Positions 1 through 8,542 are shown, numbered from the stretch's first letter. The stretch is DNA of 17,500 bases from Chrysomallon squamiferum (GCA_012295275.1 CM022676.1:6752219-6769718); one strand, 5' to 3'. Notes: generated by a model from the sequence alone, not told the origin. Numbers and translations: made by a program.

Positions 1-486
1 GATGAATTCAGACTTTATTTACAAGGATTAAACCTTCACTTATCGCAGCGGGAATTTTGAAAAAGAAAACCAAAAAAACCCCAAAACAACAACAACAAAA
101 ATACAACAGAAATAACCAACAAAAAGCGAGCAAAAAAAAAAAAAAAAACTGTGGACAAAATGATCAGTGTTTGTCAGATATTCCTTTTGAGAAGGATGCA
201 GATGACATAAACGAAATAATCATAGAAGAATAGTTGATTCTTGGAGAGAACAAAAAAACAACAACAACCAGTTAAATATGTACGCTGGTCGGTATCACGT
301 GATACCGTCATTGCGACCATTAAAATGTTAGCGATTGGAACTTGTGCCTGTTTCAGTCTCAAAAAGACGGTGGTAAAATTACATAGTATATGTCAAATGA
401 AGAAACCTATGAAACAAAATAGTGTATGACAAAATAGTTATGTACATATAAAAATAGTAGAAATGTGTTTAGACTTTAAATATTTT

Positions 487-491
<5 letters not shown>
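1..491. other. upstream intergenic DNA, no gene seen
   Basis: A-rich, low-complexity sequence with no splice-flanked or conserved open frame. The two short open frames here overlap on opposite strands and have no recognisable protein features. The only structured element is the palindrome at 290-307. Confidence 0.5.
290..307. promoter_or_regulatory. 18-bp perfect palindrome with central E-box
   Basis: CGGTATCACGTGATACCG reads the same on both strands and is centred on CACGTG, the core bound by bHLH-zip factors such as USF, MYC/MAX or MITF/TFE. It is flanked by a further imperfect inverted pair, TGGTCG at about 286-291 and CGACCA at about 314-319. It lies about 1.1 kb upstream of the NAA50 start. 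Binding is inferred from the motif alone. Confidence 0.35.

Positions 492-578
<87 letters not shown>
492..578. repeat. (TC)n microsatellite
   Basis: About 43 uninterrupted TC units. The minus-strand Arg-Glu open frame across it is an artefact of the dinucleotide repeat. Confidence 0.97.
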
Positions 579-582
<4 letters not shown>

Positions 583-730
583 CTGTCTGTATTTCTGCTT
601 CTCGCTAACTTTTTCATCTTTCTTTTATGAAGACACACAGATACACGCAGACATAAAAGTACGTAGAAAAACATGTTAAAATAAAATAAAATAATACAAT
701 TTGACGTCTTTTTTCTTGTCTTTTTTGTTG

Positions 731-731
<1 letters not shown>

Positions 732-772
<41 letters not shown>
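732..772. repeat. (TG)n microsatellite
   Basis: About 20 uninterrupted TG units, a common Z-DNA-prone dinucleotide repeat. Confidence 0.97.
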
Positions 773-774
<2 letters not shown>

Positions 775-1197
775 AGTTCATGTCATCAACGTATGACATT
801 AATATACTGTGTTTTGAAATATCTTGAAGATAATTTATTTTTGAGTCTTCTAGGTGGCTGGGTGTATTCTAGTTTTGTCCGTAACAAGAATAAATATGAT
901 TAGATGGAATACAAAGTTTTGGTCTTGGTTTGGAATTTCAACAGTTATCGTGACAGGTTTTATTTAGAGGGTTGGTGACATAAACAAACGGATAAACAAA
1001 ACAAAAAAGAATAAAACTTTGTTCGCGAAACTAATCTGCAGTTTAGATCTAGCGAAAGTTGTATCCAATATTTTTAAAGATATTTTTTGTTTTAGTGCAC
1101 ACAAACACACACGCACGCACACATAAACACATTGTCATATAATTATATAAACCTATTTCCATTTGTTGTATTTGTCAAATTGACCTGCCTTTCCAGC

Positions 1198-1246
1198 CGT
1201 AGTAAAATACTGAGTAAGACTTCTGCTAACAATGAGTAAACCTAAA
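1198..1246. repeat. isolated degenerate copies of the intron-1 minisatellite unit
   Basis: The stretch with actgagtaagacttctgct followed by aacaatgagtaaacct resembles two diverged copies of the 21-bp unit (consensus ctgacataagtaaaacttct) that is tandemly repeated at 2346-2603, over 1.1 kb away. Relatedness is judged by eye. Confidence 0.45.
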
Positions 1247-1390
1247 CTAGAAGATTACTCGCAATTTAAAAAAAACATAACGAAACAAACCCACAATCAG
1301 TACAACCACCGAAGAAACAAATACGACAAATGAGCACGACAAAACAGTTGATGCGCAAATAAAAGGAGGAAACATAATCACAGAACAGGC

Positions 1391-1453
1391 CATGTGTGTT
1401 TCCGGACTTCCGTTTCCTAGGAAATATCGGAGGGAAAACTTTATTCGTTAATT
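1391..1453 (+). promoter_or_regulatory. probable NAA50 core promoter and 5' UTR
   Basis: A local GC-richer patch in AT-rich DNA lies immediately upstream of the NAA50 start codon. It holds CCGGACTTCCG (1402-1412), which contains CGGAAGT on the minus strand, the ETS/GABP consensus common in TATA-less housekeeping promoters. It also holds a 12-bp perfect palindrome TTTCCTAGGAAA (1413-1424). Short distance to the ATG (about 40 bp) implies a very short 5' UTR. The transcription start itself cannot be read from the sequence. Confidence 0.5.
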
Positions 1454-1461
1454 ATGACAAG
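1454..1461 (+). CDS. NAA50: NAA50 coding exon 1 (8 nt)
   Basis: ATG ACA AG followed by donor gtatta. The two leftover bases join the A at 2697 to make an Arg codon, giving M-T-R-G-R-I-E-L. The human protein starts MKGS before RIEL and the fly protein starts MTR, so the length fits exactly. Its shortness means gene finders may miss it and start the model inside exon 2 or 3. The alternative is a first exon outside the window. Confidence 0.7.
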
Positions 1462-3672
1462 GTATTAATTAATTGTATGTGATATCGAAGTTTATTCATA
1501 TCTTTCTAAGCTAAAAAAAGTTTTCTTTATATAAAGAAATGGAGAAGAGCAGTGTTTGATGCGAAATTGAAACTAATATTGTGGGATGTTTCGCCATTCT
1601 TTCTTACTTTGTACCATCATTTCAACTGACAGTTGACCGAGTTGTAAAGGACGACTTTGATCCTGAATTAATTTATTTTGTTACTCAAAATAGCACCTAC
1701 AAGAAAATTAACAAATTGAATTTGTATGATGCATTTTGTTTGTGCTATTTAATCGTATCGTTATTTTTTTAACTGATCGTTACCATCGTAACATTTGATT
1801 TAGACGTTTTAAAACTTATTTAAAATATTAATTGTGTAATACTAAGAGTACAGTAATCTTGTCTGTGTCTTGCACTAGAGCAATCTTTTCTGTACATTTT
1901 TGTGTACATACATATTTTTTACTGCTCTGCTAATAATTGAAATACAAGTAAGATTATATAAAATCCGTCATTTTGTCAAATTCAGAATTAATCCAAGATA
2001 TTCCTAGCTTTTAAAAATCCTAATAACGCTATTAAAACACAGAAGAAATATTTTTGTGTGATTTGGTTATAAAAACAATTTTTTTTAAAAGAATAAATAT
2101 TACAAGAAATGATGAAGAAGAGGGGAAAAAGAAAAAGTTAAAGAAATATCTGCAAGTAAAAAGCACTGTTAAAATAGGTAGACTGCACTGAACTTCGGTG
2201 CAGTTGAATTTCATTTTCTTTGGTTGATTGGAAGTGCGTACCTACAGACACCTAACTGTAAATGACAAACTGTTTGATTTGACAAACCACAATGAGCATC
2301 AATGATTTACATAACCTTTTTGTTTTTTAATTTGTCCTAGCAGCACAAGACATAGCAAAACAGTAAAACCCACTACTGATGTTAGTAAAACCTCTGCTGA
2401 CATAAGTAAAACTTCTACTGTTATAAGTAAAGTCTACTGACATAAGTAAATCCTCCACTGACATAAGTAAAACTTCTACTGACATAAGTAAAACTTCTAC
2501 TGACATAAGAAAAATTTGTCCTGGCATAAGTAAAGCTACAGACATAAGTAAACCTTCTACTGACAGAAGTTAGATCTCTCTTGTCATGAATAAAACTTCC
2601 ACATAAAACATTTTTATGATGTGGACAATTTATCTAGACTGTACTATCAAAACTAAACTAACATATTTTTTTTATATTTTATATTTTTTTTGGCAGAGGT
2701 AGAATAGAACTGGGTGATATAACACAACACAACATCAAACAGCTGAAGAGATTAAATCAAGTTGTTTTTCCAGTCACGTACAACGACAAATTCTACAAAG
2801 ATGTCCTTGAAGTCGGAGAGCTTGCTAAACTAGGTAAGCAGGTTTTGGTGAAGCATTTGGCTGGGTAACCAATGTTTACCAAATGCTGGTATCAAAATTA
2901 TCACTTGAAACTCACAGAAGTGAAAGAAACTATCCATTTTAACTACATTTTTTTTTAAAAAGAATTTGTCTGTCGTGCCATATTTTTCTCCCAAATCTGC
3001 CAAATAAATGAGGACAGATTTAATGTAATATTATATTTGTTAATATTATTTTCTGTTTCTGAGTTTTTTAACCACACGCACATTCATTAGATAAATTAAA
3101 CATTTTGTTAATGGTTTTTTATTACTGTTTATTTTATTATTTTATTCACCTTTTCATTAATATTAAACAGAATATTTGATAACTGCAAGAGAAATATGGA
3201 TATCAAAGTTTATTAAATTTTAGAATTTAAATATTGAGATGCAATAAAGAATTTCGTGTAAAATTTAATTATTTTAATCTAGTTTTGTTTTGTTCTGTGT
3301 CCTCAAATCAAATTTGATTTTTTTAAATTTCAGCATATTACAATGACATTGTGATTGGTGCTGTGTGTTGTCGCATTGACACGTCAGAAAATCAGCGCCG
3401 ACTGTACATAATGACCCTTGGTTGCCTAGCACCCTACAGACGTCTAGGAATTGGTAAGATCATTTATTTATTTTCTCAGATTTTCTAGTGCCAGTGGTTA
3501 TACTAAGAAATATACTAAATCTATTCTGCATAATTGCATTTAGCACCCTACAAATATCCAGGAATTTGTAAGATAATTTGTTTTTTCTCAGATTTTCTAG
3601 AAAGTTTATATAATAACTTTTACCTTTGGTGATACTAAGAAACTCTTATATTCAATTTAATTTTTCTTTTTA

Positions 3673-3704
<32 letters not shown>

Positions 3705-5073
3705 GATTTTTTATTTTTTATTTTTAAGACTTCATTCAAACTGGCAAAGACGTTAACAATTCATTAATGTTTGCTGATCCTTAAGAAATTTATCATAGTA
3801 ATGATGGATATTTTAGAATTTATAAGTGAATGTACATAAAAGGCATTGTTTTACAGACAATTTATTCAGGAATTTTGTAATTTGCACATTTGTAACTAGC
3901 AGTATTTTTGAAGTATGGCCCTAGATGATAAAAATTTAGAAGTGTACAGAACTTTATAAGAGCCATTTATTAATACCACCAAAGATGCCACACTATAAGT
4001 TTAATTCTTAAACGAAAAACTCTCAAATTGAAAATGATGATTATTTTATTAAATTCTATATAAAATAGACATTTTTTATTATATTTTTGTCTTGTTTTCA
4101 TACTAATTAATGTTTAATTAAATGATTGTTTTGACCAGGTACTGTAATGTTGCATCATGTACTGAAAATCTGTGAAGAGGATGGAAATTTTGATAATGTC
4201 TTTCTGTAAGTTTTCTTTTAATCTTTCTTTATTTCTTTTTTTTTTAACTTTCCTCTGTCTTTTATTTTTCTCTTCATTTCTTTATCATTTATTATGTATT
4301 TTCTATATAATTTACAGTGCTTGCAATAGATAGTAATATTAGTCAGAAATGTATTTAGTGGTGTCTTCATATATAGAGGATCCTTTTGAGTGAATGTTTG
4401 GGCCAAACATTTCTTTTTACGGAGAAAGGTCATATTTGAACCAGCCTCTTCATTCTTAGGAAGTAATAGTTATGCTTTTATTTATGCACTGTATATCTGG
4501 TACTCATGTTGGAATGTATATAAATTATTCCCAAATATGGAGAAAAAATCAGTTTACAAGAATGTCTGTAAATTTATTATTAGTATTATTTATTATTTTT
4601 TTGAAAAGAATTTATTTGTTATTTTAAATTTATATATTTATTTATTTATTTTGTTCCATTTTATTATGAAATATATTATGATTATTATTTATTTGCTGCA
4701 CATTATTATTATTAAATAATTAAATAAATATATAAATATAGACAGACATGCTTGCACACACACACGCACACACACACAGATATATTATTATTGTTATTTT
4801 TTTTATTTTATCTCTTTCTTTCTTTTTTCTTATTGCAGACATGTGCAGGTAAACAATGATAGTGCTATTAAATTCTATGAAAAGTTTGGATTCAAAATTG
4901 CCGAGGAAAAGAAGAACTACTACAAAAGAATAGAGCCTGCAGACGCCTATGTCTTACAGAAGTCATTTCGCGAACCAAAAGCTAGAGCTCCTGGGGAAGT
5001 GGTGGAAAGTAGCACAAAGACAATGGCTGAAAGTTCAGAGATCAATGACTGTGGCAGTAAAAACCAGTCATGA
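1454..5073 (+). CDS. NAA50: N-alpha-acetyltransferase 50 (NAA50/San), five coding exons
   Basis: Join 1454-1461, 2697-2833, 3334-3453, 4139-4205, 4839-5073: 567 nt, 188 residues, no internal stop. NAA50 is a GNAT-fold enzyme that transfers acetyl from acetyl-CoA to protein N-termini, mainly Met-hydrophobic starts. It works alone and docked on the ribosomal NatA complex, and is needed for sister-chromatid cohesion (San in Drosophila). Seen here, in human numbering: substrate-pocket F27, P28, V29 and Y31, the Y138-Y139 pair, catalytic Y73 and H112, and the acetyl-CoA loop RRLGIG (84-89). Blocks such as IKQLKRLNQVVFP, YIMTLGCLAPYRRLG and NYYKRIEPADA are near-identical to animal NAA50. The C-terminus after about residue 155 is a Ser/Glu-rich tail of 30-odd residues that is not conserved with human. 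The weakest part is the 8-nt first exon. It is chosen because it gives M-T-R like the Drosophila protein, sits behind a promoter-like patch, and splices in phase. Confidence 0.96.
2182..2204. repeat. short inverted repeat (hairpin)
   Basis: Arms ACTGCAC (2182-2188) and GTGCAGT (2198-2204) are exact complements. With one G-T wobble the pairing continues through GAA/TTC to the centre. It lies in intron 1, so it could fold in the pre-mRNA. No miRNA identity is claimed. Confidence 0.5.
2346..2603. repeat. 21-bp minisatellite, about 12 degenerate copies
   Basis: Consensus unit is close to ctgacataagtaaaacttct plus one base. The central copies (about 2396-2505) are nearly identical and the outer copies are progressively diverged, with some units shortened to 18-19 bp. 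Because the unit is 21 bp it reads as a seven-residue repeat on the minus strand (MSVEVLL-like). That is a by-product and not evidence of a protein. Confidence 0.9.
2697..2833 (+). CDS. NAA50: NAA50 coding exon 2
   Basis: Acceptor ttggcag precedes the exon and donor gtaagc follows at 2834. It encodes residues from the split Arg3 codon to Leu48, with the RIELGD start of the GNAT fold and the substrate-pocket segment VVFPVTYND. It ends one base into the Ala49 codon. Confidence 0.95.
3334..3453 (+). CDS. NAA50: NAA50 coding exon 3
   Basis: Acceptor aaatttcag precedes the exon and donor gtaaga follows at 3454. It encodes AYYNDIVIGAVCC through the catalytic Tyr73 strand (LYIMTLG) to most of the acetyl-CoA loop RRLGI, ending one base into Gly89. 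The intron therefore cuts the cofactor-binding motif. Confidence 0.96.
3422..3660. repeat. tandem duplication of the exon 3 end and intron 3 start
   Basis: The sequence at 3427-3488 (gcaccctaca, aggaatt, gtaagat, tttctcagattttctag) recurs at about 3543-3600 with substitutions, and a later block (ggttatactaagaaa at 3496) recurs at 3628. Offsets are about 111-116 bp at the start and 132 bp at the end, so the second copy has gained bases. This is a partial, decayed exon duplicate. Confidence 0.85.
3544..3567 (+). pseudogene. decayed exon-3 fragment, possible cryptic microexon
   Basis: 24 nt derived from the end of NAA50 exon 3. It is preceded by ttgcatttag, which looks like an acceptor, and followed by gtaaga, a good donor. 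It is a multiple of three and has no stop in phase. If included, it would insert eight residues (APYKYPGI-like) into the acetyl-CoA loop and replace the final Gly of RRLGIG. More likely it is a silent remnant. Confidence 0.45.
3676..3704. repeat. (TTA)n microsatellite in intron 3
   Basis: About nine TTA/ATT units inside NAA50 intron 3 (3454-4138). The rest of that intron is AT-rich with no second coding segment. Confidence 0.9.
4139..4205 (+). CDS. NAA50: NAA50 coding exon 4
   Basis: Acceptor ttgaccag precedes the exon and donor gtaagt follows at 4206. It encodes the helix after the acetyl-CoA loop (TVMLHHVLKICEEDG) and the strand ending in Leu111, whose codon is split CT|A. Confidence 0.95.
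4206..4838 (+). other. NAA50 intron 4
   Basis: About 630 bp, AT-rich, with an interrupted (CA)n tract at 4754-4778 and a pyrimidine-rich run before the acceptor tattgcag. Open frames here on both strands are Ile/Leu/Tyr-rich translations of AT-rich DNA. Confidence 0.85.
4839..5073 (+). CDS. NAA50: NAA50 coding exon 5 (terminal)
   Basis: Acceptor tattgcag precedes the exon and TGA is at 5071-5073. It encodes catalytic His112, the AIKFYEKFGF helix typical of GNAT enzymes, the substrate-pocket pair Y138-Y139 in KKNYYKRIEPADA, and a lineage-specific Ser/Glu-rich tail. GTG at 4843 is Val113, an internal codon and not a start. Confidence 0.96.
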
Positions 5074-5566
5074 CCGGACAGCAATTTGAAACTTAGAATA
5101 ATGTGAAAATGTGTTTGAATTCACCTGTGTTTTTTTTTGTCCTCTTTTGTACTTCCATTTTTATTTTTTTTTTTTTTTTGAATTTTCATTTCTATTTTTT
5201 TTTTTCTTTTTTTTTTTTAATTATTTTTTCCCTTTTTTTTTTTTTTTTTTTACCTATTTTATTTTATTTTGTGAAAAAAGTTTTCTTCTGTAATATAGAA
5301 TAGCACTAATTATTAAAAAAAAATTTTGTAGAAATATAATTAATATCTTAACTCTTTACTCTGTAACAAATACTTCATTAACAATTTCATACATACCATG
5401 CATGTCATTTTAATGATGTATGAATTAGAATGAACCCCCTAAACATACTTCAAACTTTCTTTATTAATCCATGGGTTTACTGAAACCCTCCCCATGTTCC
5501 AAACAGATTACTGATCTTGATCATTTCAGCCAATTTTTCGAAAATGTTGAGGCAGTAAAGGGAGGT

Positions 5567-5572
5567 AATAAA
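5567..5572 (+). terminator. candidate poly(A) signal AATAAA
   Basis: First canonical hexamer after the NAA50 stop codon. It is an alternative to the one at 5643. Confidence 0.35.
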
Positions 5573-5582
5573 TGTTATAATG

Positions 5583-5832
5583 AAAAGGTTTGGGTTATCT
5601 GCCCAAAAGGATATACAGTAATATTTTAAAATTGTAACAAAAAATAAATGTATTATGGTATTGCTAAATGATTTTGGTTATATCTTGAATGATATTAATG
5701 ATTTTAAGTTTTATAAAAATAAGAGATACCAGGGTTTGCAAAATCGTTTGGATTTTCTGTGTCAAAAAAAGGATTAATATTTTAAAATGTTAATTTTAGG
5801 GCACTGCTAAATGGTTTGGATTTTCTCTCCAG
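5583..5832. repeat. degenerate tandem repeat in NAA50 3' region
   Basis: A motif like aaatggtttggattttct recurs four times, at about 5583, 5667, 5738 and 5808, with spacings of roughly 70-85 bp. A block taatattttaaaat recurs at about 5619 and 5774. This suggests an old tandem array of a 70-80 bp unit. The copies are diverged. Confidence 0.5.
5643..5648 (+). terminator. candidate poly(A) signal AATAAA
   Basis: Canonical hexamer followed by T/TG-rich sequence (gtattatggtattg), as expected of a cleavage region. It is my preferred of the two proximal NAA50 signals. Confidence 0.4.
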
Positions 5833-6470
5833 AGAACTTTTTACATTTTTGAGGTTTGGGATTAGTAAAAATTGTCTATTTGTTTCTGATACTCTGTAAA
5901 ACAATTTAATGTTAAATTAATTTATATATCCCGCTATTCATAGAGAAAACTATACCCTGAATTTAGCAACAGATTTTAAATTTCTATGGGTTCATTCTTT
6001 TATTCAAATACTTTTTTTTGTGTTCACCCTTTTTCTGATTAAATCAGCATTTTAGTAAAAAAAAAAAAAAAAAAGTTTTTTTTTATTTTATGTTTTAGTC
6101 CAATTCCCACTTGCACCTAGTTTGTTTTGTAGTTTAGGTTTAATTTTGTTTGTTTGTTTGTTATTTGCTTCAGTTTTCTTTTTGAAATGAATATATTATT
6201 TAAAAAAAAAATAAAAAAAAATACGACATGTATTCTGAAATTGAGTGAGAAATGGTTTGTAATCCATTTTGTACATTAAAAATATCTTTCTACCAAGCAG
6301 TTTCTTTGTTTTTTTTTTATTAGAAAAGTGATTAATCATTTTCTTGAGTTACAGAGAGTATTAATTTTACACTTTTTTTTTTTTCTGTCTCTGTTTCTAC
6401 TCTCATCTTGAAAGAGTTTGTGAGAAATTGTTACAAATCCTGAAATAATACAGAATTTGAAAACCTTGAA

Positions 6471-6477
6471 ATTATTA

Positions 6478-6532
<55 letters not shown>

Positions 6533-6650
6533 TAATGTTACTATTATTATCATCATTATTATTATCATTATTATTATTATTATCATTGTTATTATTTATT
6601 TATTATTTATTTATTTTATTTATCTTATTTTTTATTTTTAATTACTGAAA
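6471..6650. repeat. (ATT)n microsatellite with TTTA tail
   Basis: Pure ATT to about 6530, then an interrupted ATT/ATC tract, then TTTA units. The poly-Leu open frame across it is an artefact. Confidence 0.95.
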
Positions 6651-7061
6651 ATAATAATTTACCTCCATTTAATTACAGCAATGCTTTAAAAATCCACAAT
6701 GATATTTTCCTCACGTTTTTAAACAAACTATTTGTCTAAATGTGTATAAATAATCTCTCACACAAAACAGATGTACCAACAGTACATACAATGAGAGTCT
6801 GACCTACGTTATCATTCCAAATTCTTTGTAAATTAAAAATTATATAAAAACGGAAAAACATTTTCTCGGGGCTATTTACTTGTGTAACCCCGCCCATGTA
6901 CAGGTAATAAACGGGCAGTAAAATTTGTCACTTGTTTGTTATTTTTGTCGGCATGCAACAAAAATATTTTCATTACCAACAAAGCCAGCCAAAGATGCGG
7001 AGAATAAATACAGGTATCTCGTGTTGCATTTTTAATTTTAAAATTTTAGTTTAAGAAATTT

Positions 7062-7128
7062 TATTTGTTGTTATTATTTTTTAATTGTTATTATTATTAT
7101 TTATTTTTTAAATTGTTATTATTATTTA

Positions 7129-7167
<39 letters not shown>

Positions 7168-7340
7168 TTTTTTTTATTATTATTATTTTAAATTTAAATT
7201 TGTTATTATAGTTTTACTGAACGTTTAAAATGACGTTATGTGTAAAGAAATTTTTATTTATTTATATTTTTATTTGTTTATTTATTTATTTATTGCTTTA
7301 TTTATTTACTTACATATTTATTTATTTATGTATGTATGCA
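7062..7340. repeat. (TTA)n and (TTTA)n low-complexity block
   Basis: TTA/ATT units concentrated at 7130-7190 and TTTA units at about 7250-7330, imperfect throughout. Confidence 0.9.
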
Positions 7341-7430
7341 TTTGATTTATTTGTTTGTTTATTAAATTAAACAGATTTTACACAATATTTGCAAATTAAA
7401 CATTTATACATTATGATGCATGATTACAAA

Positions 7431-7454
7431 CGCACACGCACACACACACACACA
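7431..7454. repeat. short (CA)n tract
   Basis: CA repeat with two CG interruptions. Confidence 0.85.
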
Positions 7455-7633
7455 AATGTAGATATAAAATGTTATAACAAGCAATGGAATTAGTATCAGA
7501 TTAACTTCAGTCAAAATGTATGACGCAGAAAACTATTTTTTTTTTTTTTTTTTTAATTTTGTGCTATTTTTGGTTTGTATTAATTAAACTGTGCACGCGC
7601 AAACCTATGTCTTGTCTTGGTTATTGTTGCTGC

Positions 7634-7686
<53 letters not shown>
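7634..7686. repeat. (ATT)n microsatellite
   Basis: About 17 uninterrupted trinucleotide units. Confidence 0.96.
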
Positions 7687-7687
<1 letters not shown>

Positions 7688-7852
7688 ATGTTTTATTAAG
7701 CAGGTTTATTTTTATGCAACAAAATAGACTGGATTATTTTGATTGAAGAAGACATATATAAATGTCGCTCCAGGCATTTTATATACTAATTTTCTGCATA
7801 CAATAGTTAATATTATTCTTTTATGACACTCGATTTTTAAGCTTGGTTGTTG

Positions 7853-7953
7853 TTGTTCACGGTGTTGTTAACTTTTCCCGTACCACAACGTCTTCAACGG
7901 GCTCGACCGACGTCGGCGGAGGCAAAGCCGAAGACGAACACGGCAACAAAAGG
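7853..7953 (+). CDS. possible exon of an unrecognised gene
   Basis: A sharply GC-richer island holding the palindrome CCGACGTCGG and ending in AAAAGGAG followed by gtatgg, a usable donor. Upstream tttttaag at about 7841 could be an acceptor, so the exon may begin a little earlier. All three plus frames are open. The frame ending GGGKAEDEHGNKR leaves two bases (phase 2), which fits the probable terminal exon at 10285. No family is recognised. It could also be a regulatory island with no protein. Confidence 0.25.
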
Positions 7954-8002
7954 AGGTATGGAGAAACCAGTGGAGTAATTGTTTCAAACGTTCATCACAT
8001 TT

Positions 8003-8004
<2 letters not shown>

Positions 8005-8091
<87 letters not shown>
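8005..8091. repeat. (CT)n followed by (AT)n microsatellite
   Basis: About 37 CT units, then AT units from 8078. The minus-strand Arg-Glu open frame is an artefact of it. Confidence 0.97.
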
Positions 8092-8092
<1 letters not shown>

Positions 8093-8094
8093 GT

Positions 8095-8165
8095 AGATAT
8101 ATAGATAGATAGACGAACAGATTGATAGACATACAGACAGACTGATAGATATATAGACAGATATT
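8095..8165. repeat. imperfect GATA/GACA repeat
   Basis: Interleaved GATA and GACA tetranucleotides directly after the CT/AT tract, forming a compound microsatellite. Confidence 0.85.
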
Positions 8166-8242
8166 CAAGCAGACGCCAAAATATATCAGTATTATAATTT
8201 TAACTGTAAATTTTAAACAAATAAGCATAAAACAACAATAAC

Positions 8243-8312
8243 AAAAAAAAAAAAAAAAAAAGAAAAGCAAAGAAAGATGCCAATAATAATGATTAAGTAA
8301 TAATAATAATAA

Positions 8313-8343
<31 letters not shown>

Positions 8344-8348
8344 AAGAA
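8243..8348. repeat. poly(A), (AAT)n and (AAG)n tracts
   Basis: Poly(A) at 8243-8261, AAT units at about 8299-8313, and about 12 AAG units at 8314-8348. Confidence 0.92.
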
Positions 8349-8413
8349 TAATCATAATAATAATTTTTTTGAATCTCATTAATTTTTGTAGCGAAGCGAC
8401 CTCCTATAGACAC

Positions 8414-8450
8414 AGATGGCGCCATCTATCAGAAAACTGTAGGTGGCGTC
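8414..8450. promoter_or_regulatory. CTCF-like motif cluster upstream of a first exon
   Basis: AGATGGCGCCATCT (8414-8427) is a 14-bp perfect palindrome containing AGATGGCGC on both strands, close to the core recognised by invertebrate CTCF (AGRKGGCGC). AGGTGGCGTC (8441-8450) is a second near match 14 bp on. The patch lies about 100 bp upstream of the candidate start at 8530 and is GC-rich against its surroundings. YY1-like readings of ATGGCG are an alternative. Confidence 0.45.
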
Positions 8451-8529
8451 ACTTTTCGAATCGTGGCAATGTGCCAAGATTTTGAAGTTTTGATGAACAA
8501 AAACACCATGGAGTTTGACACAGTTCAAA

Positions 8530-8542
8530 ATGGCTGCCGATT
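8530..8542 (+). CDS. candidate first coding exon, unknown gene
   Basis: ATG GCT GCC GAT T then donor gtaagt, a perfect 5' splice consensus. The start context CAAAATGG is strong, and MAAD is a common animal N-terminus. The preceding 130 bp is promoter-like. The exon ends in phase 1. Joining it directly to the exon at 10285 gives an early stop, so its next exon must lie elsewhere, possibly beyond the window. Product unknown. Confidence 0.5.

Larger units (their letters stand above)
579..1390. other. upstream flank of NAA50, no gene seen
   Basis: AT-rich DNA with a (TG)n tract at 732-772 and an interrupted CA-rich tract at about 1096-1132. No coding segment with splice sites was found. Confidence 0.5.
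1462..2696 (+). other. NAA50 intron 1
   Basis: About 1.2 kb of AT-rich intron. It holds a near-perfect hairpin at 2182-2204, the 21-bp minisatellite at 2346-2603, and a T-rich tract before the acceptor ttggcag ending at 2696. An open frame at 1581-1772 has no splice context or recognisable domain. Confidence 0.7.
5074..5960 (+). other. NAA50 3' UTR (end uncertain)
   Basis: Downstream of the stop lies a very T-rich stretch (about 5129-5250, several runs of 10 or more T) and then AT-rich DNA. Candidate poly(A) signals AATAAA occur at 5567-5572 and 5643-5648. The true cleavage site cannot be fixed without RNA. The overlapping Phe-rich open frames at 5103-5303 are poly-T artefacts. Confidence 0.6.
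5961..7852. other. AT-rich intergenic DNA, no gene seen
   Basis: Dominated by homopolymers and ATT/TTTA tracts. A slightly GC-richer patch at 6866-6915 holds no open frame with splice sites. I see no gene here on either strand. Confidence 0.6.

Noticed and set aside
489-674. Minus-strand Arg-Glu repeat open frame
   Set aside because: It is a translation of the (TC)n microsatellite.
2327-2545. Minus-strand frame with seven-residue repeats (MSVEVLL)
   Set aside because: The repeats follow from the 21-bp DNA minisatellite inside NAA50 intron 1; the frame decays with the array.
5103-5303. Two overlapping Phe-rich plus-strand frames
   Set aside because: They are poly-T sequence in the NAA50 3' UTR.
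6457-6648. Poly-Leu frame resembling a membrane segment
   Set aside because: It is a translation of (ATT)n/(TTA)n repeat DNA.
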